Shown: piece after piece, positions 39,029-49,638 of the stretch
Layout: each line of letters opens with the position of its first letter
Position numbering within the stretch: the first letter of the stretch is position 1
Source of the DNA: Lagopus muta
Lineage: Eukaryota; Chordata; Aves; Galliformes; Phasianidae
Assembly: GCF_023343835.1 (NCBI RefSeq)
Contig: NC_064444.1
Location: forward strand, 13,586,219-13,650,218
DNA length: 64,000 nt
Direction of reading: 5' to 3'
The notes under the pieces: model-generated
What the model was told of the DNA's origin: nothing
Database searches by the model: none
What the model saw: the letters and a program-made list of their open reading frames with translations, nothing else
Made by a program: the position numbers and the translations under genes

Positions 39029-42000
39029 CTAAACACAACAAAACAGGAAATGAGAAGGACCATCCTAACCCTACTGCAGCCACATCTTTCTGTACAAATA
39101 CTTTGCTTGTAACAGCCGTGGCTGCTGCAGTCATTGTCAGCGAACAGAATGAATTTCCCAGACTTAGTAGTGAATGCAGTGTAATTTACGTTGGCCATAA
39201 TACTCAGAAATGTTTATATCAGACATTTCTAGGGATTTGGAGGCATTATTGGTGCTGTGAAAGAAGGAATATTTGGCATTAATATTTGGTGTATGCAAAA
39301 ATAAGATGGAGCAACTGTGGAGTCTCTTCTCCCCTCTAAATCTTTGTCTTGTAATTCATACTTACTTGGCATATAAATAATTCAAAGAAGTGACACTTCT
39401 ACAGAAGTCTGTATGTGCTAGCCAAAATCCTTGTCTAACAGCAGCACTGTCCCACATTACCAGTACTCAATTGTATGGCTTCTGTAGTTCTTCACTAGCG
39501 TAAAATAACTAATGAAAGTAAAATAACTAATGAATATGATATTCAAAATAGCTGCAAAATAACACTGAGTGTTATGTGTTGTACAAATATATTCTCCTGT
39601 GGTCCTGATCCAAATACAGCAATACTGAAGAAGGGCCAAATATCTGGTATGTGTAAACCAGTGGAGCTCCAGGGGGGCCGGTTTAGCTGTGTCCCTGTGC
39701 ACCAGCCAAGGGCAAGGACTGTTGGCTCGCTAGCTTTTGGATGATGACCGTGTCCGCATTCAAGTTTCTCCCATTCTCACTGAATTATACAGCAACTGGA
39801 GCAGTTTAATGCACACGAGTTGTTTTCTGTGCTGGTATAGAAGGGTGCAAAACTGTACTAGCAATGGCTTCTTTCTGATTCTATTCCTTGTTTTTTTTTT
39901 TTTCTTAAAGAGAAATTCTCTGTTTTAATCTTCATAAATGATCTTTACAGGCACTTCTTGAAAGGCTTGTAAATTTGAGCTGACTTCTCTGATCTCTTTT
40001 CATTTATAGGCACTGTGACATTTTCCTGTATTTTGCCCTGCTCCCTGCTGAAAAGTGTATATACTCTTGAAGCGTATCCAAAGCAATCATATGAGCAGTT
40101 TTTAAAGTTATCATTTTATCAAGGGCAGCTAAGTGAATAATTTACAAGTACTTGATTTTTTTTTTTTTTTTGTCTTTATGGAGCATGAGAAAGGGGAGAA
40201 ATGATGTTTAATTAAACTGTCATTCAGATTGACTCAGTTTTGTTGTAATGTAGCTGTGTTTAACTACCGGCATGTACACCAAGTGATAACCTTGTCCTCT
40301 TACAGCTGTACTAAAATATTTTTAATCAGTAAGCTGGGTACTCTCCAGCGTGTGCAAGACAGTAGCATCTAAATAGGTGTGTATAGCATGCAACAAGATC
40401 CTAGGATAGTTTCTAGACTGTAAATGTACCTGCTTTAAGTCCTGAGCTGCATGAGTAACAGCAGAATGACTATTAGCATTTTTAATTTATAGATCCTAGA
40501 GGCTGCTGCAAAACATCCCTTTCTGAGCATCACCAACCAGGGTACTGAAAGAGACCTGCTCTAGCTCAGCTCTCCACAAGTCCAGGAGTAGGATTAGAAA
40601 AAAAACAAGTCTCAGTGCTTTGAGGAAAAGATAGCAGAAATCCAACCTGTTCTACATTCCTGCCCCTCACACTCGTGCTTCACTTTAACATGGAATAGAA
40701 AAATGTCATTTAATGGACCTCTGGGTAGGGAAGGGGAACAGTCCCAGAGGAGTGCTAGCTGGTGCATGTCTTAAGCTTTGTCAACAGCAAAGAATTTTGC
40801 ACTTGTGCTAACATAAATCTTCAATATGGAAGTTATATAAATATAATGCAGCTGTTAGTGCAGCCTGGCTCAGTACAAGTGTAACCTCATGGATATTTTT
40901 ATACTTGTATGAATTTCTTTAATGTTGACAAGCCTATAGGTGTGAAGGGTATTTGAGTACTAATTTGCTTGATAGCACTTCTCTACTGCTGCAGGTCTTA
41001 TGAAGCAATTGTCAGAGGGTTTTTTAGGGGCAGATCCACCAGCTATGCCTATGTGAACAGTGAGAACAGGTTCTACTTGGTAGGATTACGGCTTGCAAAA
41101 CTCAGACGTCAGTGAGTCTTTCATGTAGTGAAGCGTGCTGTGTGCTGTGCAGATCCCTGTAGAGTGAATAAAAATTAATGATCTTCTTACATATTCATTT
41201 TTTCACTTACCACGTATTTAGACAAGTGGTGCTCTACAATTCTGGTTGATGGAATTTCAAATAGGAGCTTGACCTGTCTACACTGGCTTTTTTCATTCCT
41301 CCAGTATTCCTGAAGCTCCTTAGTAGTCATTGAAGAGTTGGGACGTAGGGATGCTTTGGAATCTAAAAATGATATATTTAGTATTTCAAATTATATTGTG
41401 TGTGGAAGGAAACCTTTTACACGTTTATTGTGAAAGCAGAGCTTGGAATTTCTTCATTGTAAAAGCAAAACCTAGAGCATGATAGATTAAATGATTTCTC
41501 TGCTAACAAAGACAGCTCCAGATGCTCTGAGGAAAACTGTAGTGCTCTGGAATTGGAAAGACAATAAATTTGCTGTAATGTGTACATTTGTTATTATGGA
41601 AAAGCATTGATAAGAAGCATTGTATGTCCAGGTTGTAACCTCTGGCACAGTCTGAGCAGGAGGTACACCTCCCGATTCTATAAGCAGCCCTGACTTGCTC
41701 TTCTGAGTCAGGTTCTTCTCCAGGGTAGGAGGAGACAAGGCTAAGATGTTTCTATCATTGCTAAGGTGAGGAGATAATACAAAGCAGATGCAAATTCAGA
41801 CTAGTGTTGAAATACTGACCATATTCAAATACTGGGACTGTGCAGTAAGAGGCTAAAGCTGAGAGAGAATGAAGAGGGTGTACAGTGATAGGACAAGGGG
41901 GAATGGTTTTAAACTGAGACAGGGGAGATTTAGGTTAGGTATTAGGAGGAAGTTTTTCACCCAGAGGGTGGTGACACACTGGAACAGGTTGCCCAAGGAG

Positions 42001-43180
42001 GCTGTGGATGCCCCATCCCTGGAGGCATTCAAGGCCAGGCTGGATGTGGCTCTGGGCAGCCTGGTCTGCTGGTTGGTGACCCTGCACATAGTGGGGGGGG
42101 TTGAAAGTAGATGATCATTGTGGTCCTTTTCCAGGCCGTTCAATGATTGAAGGAGAAACTCAAGTAATCAGCTCAGATGAAAAAGGAATTCTCACATCCT
42201 ACTTTTCTTTTGTAGCTGAAGTGATGCCACAGTGATATTTATTTGCGCACCTCCCTCACCACCCACATACAGTCACAATCACGCAAAAAGTCCCCTAAAA
42301 ACATAGGTCAGCTGGTTTAAGTGTTTGCTCATGGGGGAATTTGACACAGCTTTCCAAAAGGGTGATTTCTCTGTCTTTGAAATATGGTGACAACAGTTTT
42401 CATGAGGTGGCATAGAGGCTAGCAAAGTGGATAAAAAAATGGTGTATTTGTATTTCAGTGGGCACATCATTCTCAGTCTTCTGTCAGCAATGTTTCTGTC
42501 AATGCAGTCAGCTGAAGTCTTATCCAGCATTCAGACAATGGAAGTGAATGACCACAGATGAGTGGGAGGATAAGTGCTTGATGCAGAGATAGAAACATAA
42601 AGTACTTCCTCAGTGGCCCCATTTTTACATGTTGTTAATCGTTTGGTCATACAGTTTCAATTATCAGTGCCTTTGGGGTTTGGCTCACTCTACAAAGCAT
42701 AATTTATTAGAAAGAGGTGCTGTTTATAACAGTTTTACAGGCTGAAAATCTTGATGAAATTGTATATGTTATGTTTATATTTAATATTTTATTCAATAAC
42801 ATGACAGTAATGTTTGGCATAGTAAAAGCCTAGTGCTGCTTCTTCACAGGGTGTGTGAGAGACTACTGCCTCAGGTTCATATCAGTCAAGTGCCTGGTGT
42901 CCCTGCTGATACTACTTTACTATTGTAGTAAATAAAGCAATTTATTTTTTTTAATATAAAGGATTAATAGCTACGTGAAGAATAAAACGAAAGAGTGGTA
43001 TCTACCTTGATCCTTGCAACCTTTGTCTTTTTCTGGATTTTCTTTGCTCAGTTCACAAGAAACTTCAGCTTTGGGTTGACTTTGTTCTTCGTCAGGAGGA
43101 GCTGTGATAGAAAACGTAGCGATTGTACTTGCAGCTTCCAGCAGCTCCCTTTCTGCTGTGCACTCTGGGTCCTGCTCCAT
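38360..43180 (-). CDS. SNX20: SNX20, sorting nexin 20 (three coding exons, 331 aa)
   Basis: SNX20 is a PX-domain sorting nexin of blood cells. In mammals it binds the cytoplasmic tail of the selectin ligand PSGL-1 and moves it to endosomes. The joined exons (43,180-43,006; 41,362-41,211; 39,028-38,360) give an uninterrupted 331-residue frame. Residues 1-75 are an acidic, low-complexity N-terminus. The PX domain spans about residues 80-190, with the lipid-binding motif RRYSDF at 130-135. The C-terminal helical PXB (TPR-like) region runs to the end and finishes VREYVK, close to human VREYLH. The human protein is 316 residues; the extra length is N-terminal. The start is the first ATG of the exon, seven bases after its acceptor. 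All three junctions fit GT-AG with matching phases (1, then 0). The alternative, SNX21, is less likely given the linkage to CYLD and the C-terminal sequence. Confidence 0.95.
39029..41210 (-). other. SNX20: SNX20 intron between coding exons 2 and 3
   Basis: A 2.2-kb phase-0 intron with donor GTAAGT. It contains T runs at about 39,890-39,903 and 40,157-40,171, and no recognised repeat family or exon. Confidence 0.8.
41211..41362 (-). CDS. SNX20: SNX20 second coding exon
   Basis: A 152-base exon completing codon 59 and encoding residues 60-109. It contains the conserved stretch '[18 protein letters not shown]' followed by the first beta-strands of the PX domain ([14 protein letters not shown]). 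The acceptor is TTTTTAG and the donor GTG|GTAAGT. It is too short to show as a long open frame and was found by homology to the human protein. Confidence 0.95.
41852..42150 (+). mobile_element. CR1 LINE 3' fragment in a SNX20 intron (antisense to the gene)
   Basis: The sequence has classic CR1 3' landmarks: 'GGGGGAATGGTTTTAAACTG', 'GGAAGTTTTTCACCCAGAGG', 'TGCCCCATCCCTGGAGGC', 'GGCTGGATGTGGCTCTGGGC' and the terminal 'CAATGATTGA'. The open frames on both strands here (41,869-42,114 and 41,853-42,143) are repeat-derived. Confidence 0.97.
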
Positions 43181-43187
43181 TGCAAAG
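43006..43187 (-). CDS. SNX20: SNX20 first coding exon
   Basis: The acceptor TTTTGTGACAG is followed by seven untranslated bases and the ATG at 43,180. The exon encodes residues 1-58 plus the first base of codon 59. The peptide is Glu/Lys-rich and poorly conserved, as in other species. The donor is CAAG|GTAGA. Confidence 0.88.
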
Positions 43188-44908
43188 CTGTCACAAAAAA
43201 TTATAAGAAATGTGACATTACTTAGTGACATGCCTTTAGAAGATCCAGTCTGGTAATCTTTTTTACTGGCTTGCTCATTGCTCCCTGTGAACATGTATGA
43301 AGGCAACCGTTGTTTTATGGAAAGTAAAGGGAATCACTGAAGAACATAACTTCATTGGGAGGTGATTTATTGTTCTTGTATTTTGCCCTCAACCTCACAA
43401 GTGTTAGTTCAGATGAACTCTGAGATTACTAGCATCACTACCAGCCTGGCTCTCTTACATTGCTAGAAGTTACTGTTCTAAAGACTCCCAAACTTGCCAT
43501 CTGTTCTTAATCATTATGCTGGCCCATAAGGCAAAATAAAGTGATATCTGTAACAGTATAATATTTTAGTTTTATTTCATAGTTTCAGGTTCTCTCCAGA
43601 GATTTGTCACTACACGTTGAGAATAAAGTGAGCCTGATAATGCCTCGTTGGAAGGTGATTGGAGTTTACTATGCATGGCATTTAGTCCATACGCTGCGCT
43701 GCTGATAGGTTTGTAGGTCTGTCCTCCTTGGACAGATGTTTTGCCAGATACTCATGAAATGCTTAACAAAATATACCCCTACTCTGTAGAGTGGAGTGGT
43801 TATTCTGCCATGTAAATGTGCCCTTAAGATGTTGTTGTTGTTAAGTAACTATTTAAAACATCATTGTGTTCTACTAGCAGTTGAGAATGTTTTAAGAGCA
43901 TCCTAACAACTCTGCCAGGGGGCTGTGCTTGGTTAGTATGAGGAAGATATTCTTCATAGTTCATCCAGTGGGTGGAAATCAAATAACATGAAAACCTGCT
44001 CTAAACGAATCTGAGTTTCCTTGCTAGAAATGTAAAAATAATGCACAAGGAGAGGTTATTAAGCAAGGCAGGCAGAGGTGTTACTACATATCGTTTTGCC
44101 ACCACTTGTCTTCCACACAGTTGAGCAATGCCTGACACAGAGGTGAGGAAACTCCTTCAGCAGACCTATTGATTTCTGGTAAACTATACAAGGAAAAGCA
44201 ATTACTTTCCCTGCTGGAAATAACAGAAGTGCTTTCCTCTAACAACAGCCTTTCTTTTGCTTGCCTTGGCTATACAAGAACGTACACATTGTTACTCTCG
44301 TTATTAAGAGAACCGTGAAAGCCCTTATTTTTGGAATTTGGACTAGGGGATGAAGTCTCTTCAAACTTGATGAGTAGCCAGTTATTTCCAGTTGTGACAG
44401 ATTCTACCAAGAGTATAAACTTTCCAATCTTTGTTTTTCACGTAAGTATAATCTCAGATACACCAGATTGAATCAGAAAAATTTTCTTGCTTGCGAGTTT
44501 GTCTAACCTGACAAGCAAGTGTATTTATATTCAAGTATACATATTTACATACATGTATATTTAATGTTAAATATGTGTGTACATGTATAAACATAAGTGT
44601 AAAATATGATTCCTCAGAGAAATGCAATGATTTGCAAGACTTCAAGTATCTGCCTTGAAAACTATTTGTACTTCACAGAAACATTTTGTTTCACTTTCAC
44701 ACCTGCAAGTCACTGTAAGCAGTTTTAGCTAAACAACTATTTTTACACTTAAAAAAAGAAAAGAAAAATGGAAAACAATTCAAGGAAGCGTGCAGCAAAT
44801 TGCAGAGTTTTACTTTGACCAGACACCGGGCCTGCTCTCTGTCAGAGTAAACACCCCTCAAACTGAGTTACAAGTAACAGCAGAAACAGAAGTGCACAGA
44901 ATGCTCAC
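43188..44908 (-). other. SNX20: SNX20 5' intron
   Basis: A probable 1.7-kb intron separating the non-coding first exon from the start-codon exon. It carries an AT-rich imperfect cruciform at 44,550-44,587 (see findings). No other exon recognised. Confidence 0.45.
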
Positions 44909-45000
44909 CTGCAAAACGCTGAGGAGGTTTTAGCTGTGGTGTGTGCGTAGTCCATAGGAAGTCAGGAGAGGCCTGCTTTGCATTTTTAAAAACAGACTAA
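44909..45000 (-). other. SNX20: Candidate SNX20 non-coding exon 1
   Basis: A good donor, GCAG|GTGAGC, ends this exon at 44,909 on the minus strand. The upstream limit is unknown and given only roughly. Mammalian SNX20 also has a non-coding first exon. Confidence 0.4.
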
Positions 45001-45059
45001 TACGTGTGTGTGTGCTTTGAGCAGGCACATTCTGTGTGTTACAGAAAGGAAGGAAGAAG

Positions 45060-45200
45060 TCTTGATTAAATCAGACTTCCTCATCCAATTGGCTTGCTGT
45101 TTTGGTGCATTAAGTTTCCTATCTGCCTCAAACAGCTCGGCTGCTGTCTGCAGACAAGATGCAGCAATGCAGCTCCAGCCACAAGGGCAGGACTGCAAAT
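45060..45200 (-). promoter_or_regulatory. SNX20: Candidate SNX20 promoter with PU.1 and CCAAT sites
   Basis: On the minus strand GAGGAAGT (45,082-45,075) matches the core of the PU.1/ETS site typical of myeloid and lymphoid promoters. It sits next to CCAATTGG (45,085-45,092). There is no CpG island, in keeping with a tissue-restricted gene. Assignment as promoter is inference from position and motifs. Confidence 0.4.
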
Positions 45201-46985
45201 CCCAGTCAGTTCTACACGTGCAAACATAAAGCGTGGCAGAGGAAAGCGCTGAACAGTCAATGCAATTACAAAATCAATGGAAACGTGTCCGCATGGACTT
45301 CTGAAACCAAAAAACCCCACGCTTAGCAAATAAGAGATTAGGAAAAATGAGTCAAATATGTAAATGCACTTATGTGGAAAAATATGCCCTGTAGGACTCT
45401 TTAAAGTAGAGACTTAACATCCAGTTCAGGAAAGAACATGCAGATGGTACCACAATAAATAGCCTTGTTCAATGTAAAATTGCACTTCTGACAGAAATCC
45501 TGATTCCACACAGTGCTTAAATATATGATTAATTTCAAATATCTGCTTAATTGAAGTTCAAAAAGGAACATTATCATATTTGACGTGACTACTAAACTTG
45601 AAATGAACTTGTGTGCGCCTAAAATTAATCCTGTACTTCAGCTCTTTATTGAGCTGAGGACAAAGCGAAGAAGAATGATGCATTAATCCACACATCTACT
45701 GGCCGAGATGCTTCCTACTGTAGTTCACTTTGCTTTGGAAATTTGCTTTAAAGCACTGAGATAACTATTTCTGGGGTAAGTAGTGTGGATGCTGTCTCTT
45801 TAGTAATGTAAGTTTCCCTGTTGCCAAAGCTCACTCAATGAAAAACCAAGAGATTTTAATGCAGCACAAATGTGGGAGGCAAGCATCCAAAGAACCACAT
45901 GGATCCTGCCCCACACATTCCTTTAGAACAAACAATTTCAAATAATGTAAGATCAGGGCCAGAAACTGACAATGTCTCTCTTCAGCTTTATTCACAACAT
46001 AAAACAATGCCAACTTTAACTTGGACTCTGTCTAAATGTAGACATTTTGCCAAAATAGTTGTCAGAATGATGAAAAATCACTCCTATGCAACTCCAGCCA
46101 TACTGGCAAAACCCTTAATGTAAGGGACTGGCAGAGTCCTTCAGCCCATTTAATGTGATCCATGCGGAAAGTGATTTAAATTATAGCAGAAAAGAAATGT
46201 GTGCTTGCCAATACAGCTCTAAGGTGTAGCTGTACCAGCCAAAGCTTTTAAGTGTAGACAAGGCATGGGTTTCTGGCTCGAGTCTTGTTCCTTTAAAGTT
46301 AGATTTACGGGTTTGGTTACAATTGTGAACGAAATCCAAGGAGGATTTTGGTACATTTCACTCATGCTGACAGTTCACAAACAGATCTGAGCTTTGAATT
46401 CTGAATTTGCTACTTCATGTGTTGCCAGAAAACAGTGTATTACTTTGTGGTGCTTCATGCTCTTGTCCTGGTCTTGGAGCTGAAGGAAAAGGAGAAAGTA
46501 TATTTTTCACTTAATTAAACATAAAGGTTATTATTAATAATTTCAGAGTGAGTACCTCCTAGTTTTTTTTAATCATCCAGGATAATTAGATGTGAAATCT
46601 GCAATTATGAGCATGACTGAGTGATATGAAATAGCTTATAAATCAAGGGTGTTCTGCAGGAATTCTTCCTGCCTTGGCAGCATAAGCTATTCTGTTTACA
46701 TCTGGTTCCTGAAGGGTGGGTTGGAAGCATCCCCAGGGCCACTGCTAACCCCATTGGCTGTGACATCCATGTTACCTGGCTGCTGCTCCCGTACTCTCTG
46801 GCTTGTTCCAGGCAACCCTTAGCCCTTCACCAGGACCAACTGTTGTTTGTCTAGCAGTGTTTTACTTTTCTTTTACTTTACTTTTGAATGTCTGCTTGAT
46901 TAGCACATTCAAAAAAAAAAATCTACATCATACGGTAGGGTTTGTTAGCAGAGTGCATAACTGATAGCTCTTGCTTTGTACTTTC

Positions 46986-47015
46986 AGTTTCACTTTCAGC
47001 AGTCAAATATAAAAG
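46986..47015 (+). promoter_or_regulatory. ISRE plus TATA box, orphan interferon-type promoter candidate
   Basis: AGTTTCACTTTC at 46,986-46,997 fits the interferon-stimulated response element AGTTTCNNTTTC without mismatch. A TATA box (TATAAAAG, 47,008-47,015) starts 11 bases after it. No recognised coding exon follows. The sites are seen directly. Function is inferred. Confidence 0.4.
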
Positions 47016-48353
47016 ATTAAGCAGCAGCAAAGGGGAAGTTCACAGGAGCAGCATACCATTCTGAGACGAGCAAGTGCTCTTAAGTTCTAAATTAATCTGA
47101 ATATTCATAAAACAATGGTAAATTTTAATGAAAAAACGTACTGTGTCACATTCAGTGGTGAAAAAAGGATGCTTATGCACTGGCTTACTCAGAGTTTGCA
47201 TTCTGCACAAGCAGTGACTTTGGCTGGCATATATAAAGGCCACAGTATTAAATGCATTTACTGCAGTTTACTACCAGGTTTTTTCCTGTTATAGCGGGCA
47301 TTGCAAACTCCTATTTGAGTTAAATATGGCTGTAATACCCAATTATAAAACCTCTTCAGCTCCAGCCCTGTGAAATACAGCTTCAGATGACCTCCTGATG
47401 ATGACCTGAAGAAAGCTTGTGCTGCTTTCTGCTCTCAGACTCCAAGCTATGTGACTAATCCTTATTTATTTTAGCAAATAATTCATTAGAGCTGCAGGTA
47501 ATGAAAAATACCAAGAGGGGGCAGAAATACCCAACATATTTGTCCCAGTCCTCTTCTACCATACAACTAATATTTAGAAAGTGCTGTGATGTTGACTTTT
47601 ATGCTTCTGCAGGAACTTTTCCTCTTTTTTTCTTTTACTGCAGCTGCATACTTACCGTTTCCATGTTTGAAGTGGAAATAATCATATGTTCTGCATGAAT
47701 ATTCAGCACTTCTGGGTACTGATAAATGTATAGCAAACTACTGTCCTGGCACTGCACAAAATACTGTTCCATGATATTTATATAATGTTTAATTGTATGC
47801 TGGTGTGTCTTCTGAAAGTGGGGTTTGTTTACGATGCTTCATTATTACAGAAAGTTTTACCAAGAGTGCCATTTTAAAAAATATTGTGCTGCTTAATGGC
47901 AAATGTGTTGGTGTTACAGACAGGGCTTGTAACATGAAAGAGATGCAACAGGCCCATTTTGCGCTGCCAAAGTCCTGCTATCACTTTACAGCTCTTTCAT
48001 ACTTCTAAAGGAGCTGCAGAGTAACAGGCTTGGGCTGCCTTCCAGCTGTGCTCTGTCAGTGGCACGGAGCTGCAGCGCACGCCCGGCGGCTCTATGGGAT
48101 GTTAACATGGGATATTAGCATGGGTTACATCTCAGGGCACTTCTGTCTGTGCACAACGACAGGCTTCCTAAATGGTGTGTACACGTTGGTCATTTTCCCT
48201 GCTGATAACACTGAGAGCCGAGTACATAATCACATAAGCACGTAATTACATGGACTAGATAAGCATTTTTAAATATTTGCTTTTCAGCTGCTGGATATGC
48301 CGTGTAGAGTCATTCCTGGCTCGTATTTTGTTATCTAACTCTTCCAACGTGTC

Positions 48354-48384
48354 TGTCGGCTTTTTTTTTTTTTTTTTTGTCGGC
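48354..48384. repeat. T18 tract flanked by a 7-bp direct repeat
   Basis: A run of 18 T (48,361-48,378) lies between two copies of TGTCGGC (the second copy shares its first T with the run). The arrangement resembles a retroposed poly(A) tail with a target-site duplication. Confidence 0.6.
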
Positions 48385-48946
48385 ACGGCGTTAGTGCTTA
48401 CAGTCGCGTTCCACGTGTGGTTTATTTATAGCCGAATGTAAACATGACAGCCTTTGGGCTAACACGATTTCAGCACACACGGGTTTGTAGGCGCGGTGTG
48501 AAAGGCAGCAAAGCGCAGCTAGAGATAGCCACCTGGAGGCTTAGCACAGCATAGCCCGCTTTGCAGCTACGGGAACGAGGCGGACCGCTTAAATCTTACT
48601 GTACTTTCTCTGCTGTTTATTGGTTATAAATTAAGCAACGTTGAGAGGGAATCCTGCCGTTCAGTGCCCACAGTGCGGTCAGCAGCTGTGCCGGGAGCCG
48701 CGGGCAGTGCGGTGGGACGGGGCTCGGCGCCCGCTCGTTCCTGCAGCACTGCTCGCCCTGAGCGCCACCGCCGGCTGGACTCAGCACAGCCGCGCTCAGA
48801 GACCGCGTGCTGAGACGTTGGGCTGCGGACGAGCTGCAGCTGGCTTCGCGAAGCCCCGTATCAGCGCCGTTTCGCGCACCTGTGCGAAGCCGCTGGCGGC
48901 GCGTCGGCACGCACCGCCATCGCGACAGAAACGGCTGCGGCCCACG

Positions 48947-49204
48947 CCAATGGGCAGGCAGCGAGCATGGGCGTCACCCAATCAGCTCCCTCGCAGTTCC
49001 CGAAGTGCGGCCCGCTCCCGCCTCGCGCTCCGCGCAGCCAATCGGCGCCCTCACGAAGGCCGCCCGCCTCTTCCTCTCCTCCCCGAACCTTCCTCTGCGG
49101 CTCACACAACCTTGACTACATAGAAACCTCGAGTCGGCCCGTCACCGGGCGGCGCTCTCCGCCAATGACGTCGCGAAGCGGCCGTGTCGCCGCTCCCTGA
49201 TTGG
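48947..49204 (+). promoter_or_regulatory. CYLD: CYLD core promoter: five CCAAT boxes and a CRE
   Basis: CCAAT occurs at 48,947, 48,978, 49,038 and 49,162, and as ATTGG at 49,200-49,204. TGACGTCG, a CRE-like site, directly overlaps the fourth box (49,166-49,173). There is no TATA box. This is a typical TATA-less housekeeping promoter bound by NF-Y and CREB/ATF factors. A start site around 49,210-49,250 is inferred. Confidence 0.7.
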
Positions 49205-49214
49205 CTGCGTGGGG

Positions 49215-49306
49215 TCAGGAGGGCGGGCCCGGCGGAGAGGCAGGCTGCGTTTCGGTGGCGGAGCCGCGGTACGCCGAAGATGGGACCGTGAGGCGGGCAC
49301 GAGCAG
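49215..49306 (+). other. CYLD: Candidate CYLD non-coding exon 1
   Basis: The exon ends with the donor GCAG|GTGAGG at 49,306/49,307. Its 5' limit is not defined by the sequence. It contains an upstream ATG (see next entry). Further non-coding exons, as in human CYLD, may lie in the 4-kb intron but could not be identified. Confidence 0.5.
49280..49291 (+). promoter_or_regulatory. CYLD: Minimal upstream open reading frame (Met-Gly-Pro-stop)
   Basis: GAAGATGGGACCGTGA gives a three-codon frame. The context is strong (A at -3, G at +4). It lies inside candidate exon 1, so it would precede the CYLD start in the mRNA. Confidence 0.5.
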
Positions 49307-49330
49307 GTGAGGAGGCGCGCGTCGTCGGGC

Positions 49331-49370
49331 TCCCTCAGGTACTCTCAGGTATCCTCAGGTATCCTCAGGT
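49331..49370 (+). repeat. Four tandem 10-bp units, each with a splice-donor-like CAG|GTA
   Basis: The units TCCCTCAGGT, ACTCTCAGGT, ATCCTCAGGT and ATCCTCAGGT follow one another without gaps, 25 bases after the exon 1 donor. Each is followed by A, so each creates CAG|GTA. Confidence 0.85.
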
Positions 49371-49628
49371 AGGGGTGGCCCTCGCCGGGGCCCGGCCGCT
49401 CCGCTCGAGCGCTCCCGGCTGCGCAGCGTCCACCCTCAGGCCCTTCCCGCGGCCCACGGAGCGCTTCGAGGCCGCCTCGCCCAACTCGGGCCCGGGAGCG
49501 GGCGTTGTGCCGAGCGCTCGGCTCTGTGCCGCGGCCGGTAGGGCGAAGCACGGTTGGGGCCGCGCCGCGGAGCCGCGGCGGTGCTGCCGAGTGTGGGTGG
49601 GAGGGGCGGCCTTGGAGGCAGCGGCGCC

Positions 49629-49638
49629 GGGACTTTCC
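49629..49638 (+). promoter_or_regulatory. CYLD: Canonical NF-kB site GGGACTTTCC
   Basis: An exact match to the classical immunoglobulin-kappa kB sequence, inside the CpG island about 320 bases downstream of the exon 1 donor. CYLD is known to be induced by NF-kB as a feedback inhibitor. Use of this particular site is inferred. Confidence 0.5.

Larger units (their letters stand above)
45201..48640. other. SNX20-CYLD intergenic gap, site of NOD2 in mammals
   Basis: No NACHT, CARD or leucine-rich-repeat coding sequence can be seen in any frame; the largest open frame is about 83 codons and unrelated. The gap contains an ISRE-TATA module (46,986-47,015), an A10 run near 46,911 and a poly(T) tract bounded by direct repeats (48,354-48,384). 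Confidence 0.7.

Noticed and set aside
41853..42143. Frames on both strands inside SNX20
   Set aside because: Entirely within a CR1 3' UTR fragment.
45872..46123. 83-codon plus-strand frame considered as a NOD2 remnant
   Set aside because: No leucine-rich-repeat spacing or NACHT motif.
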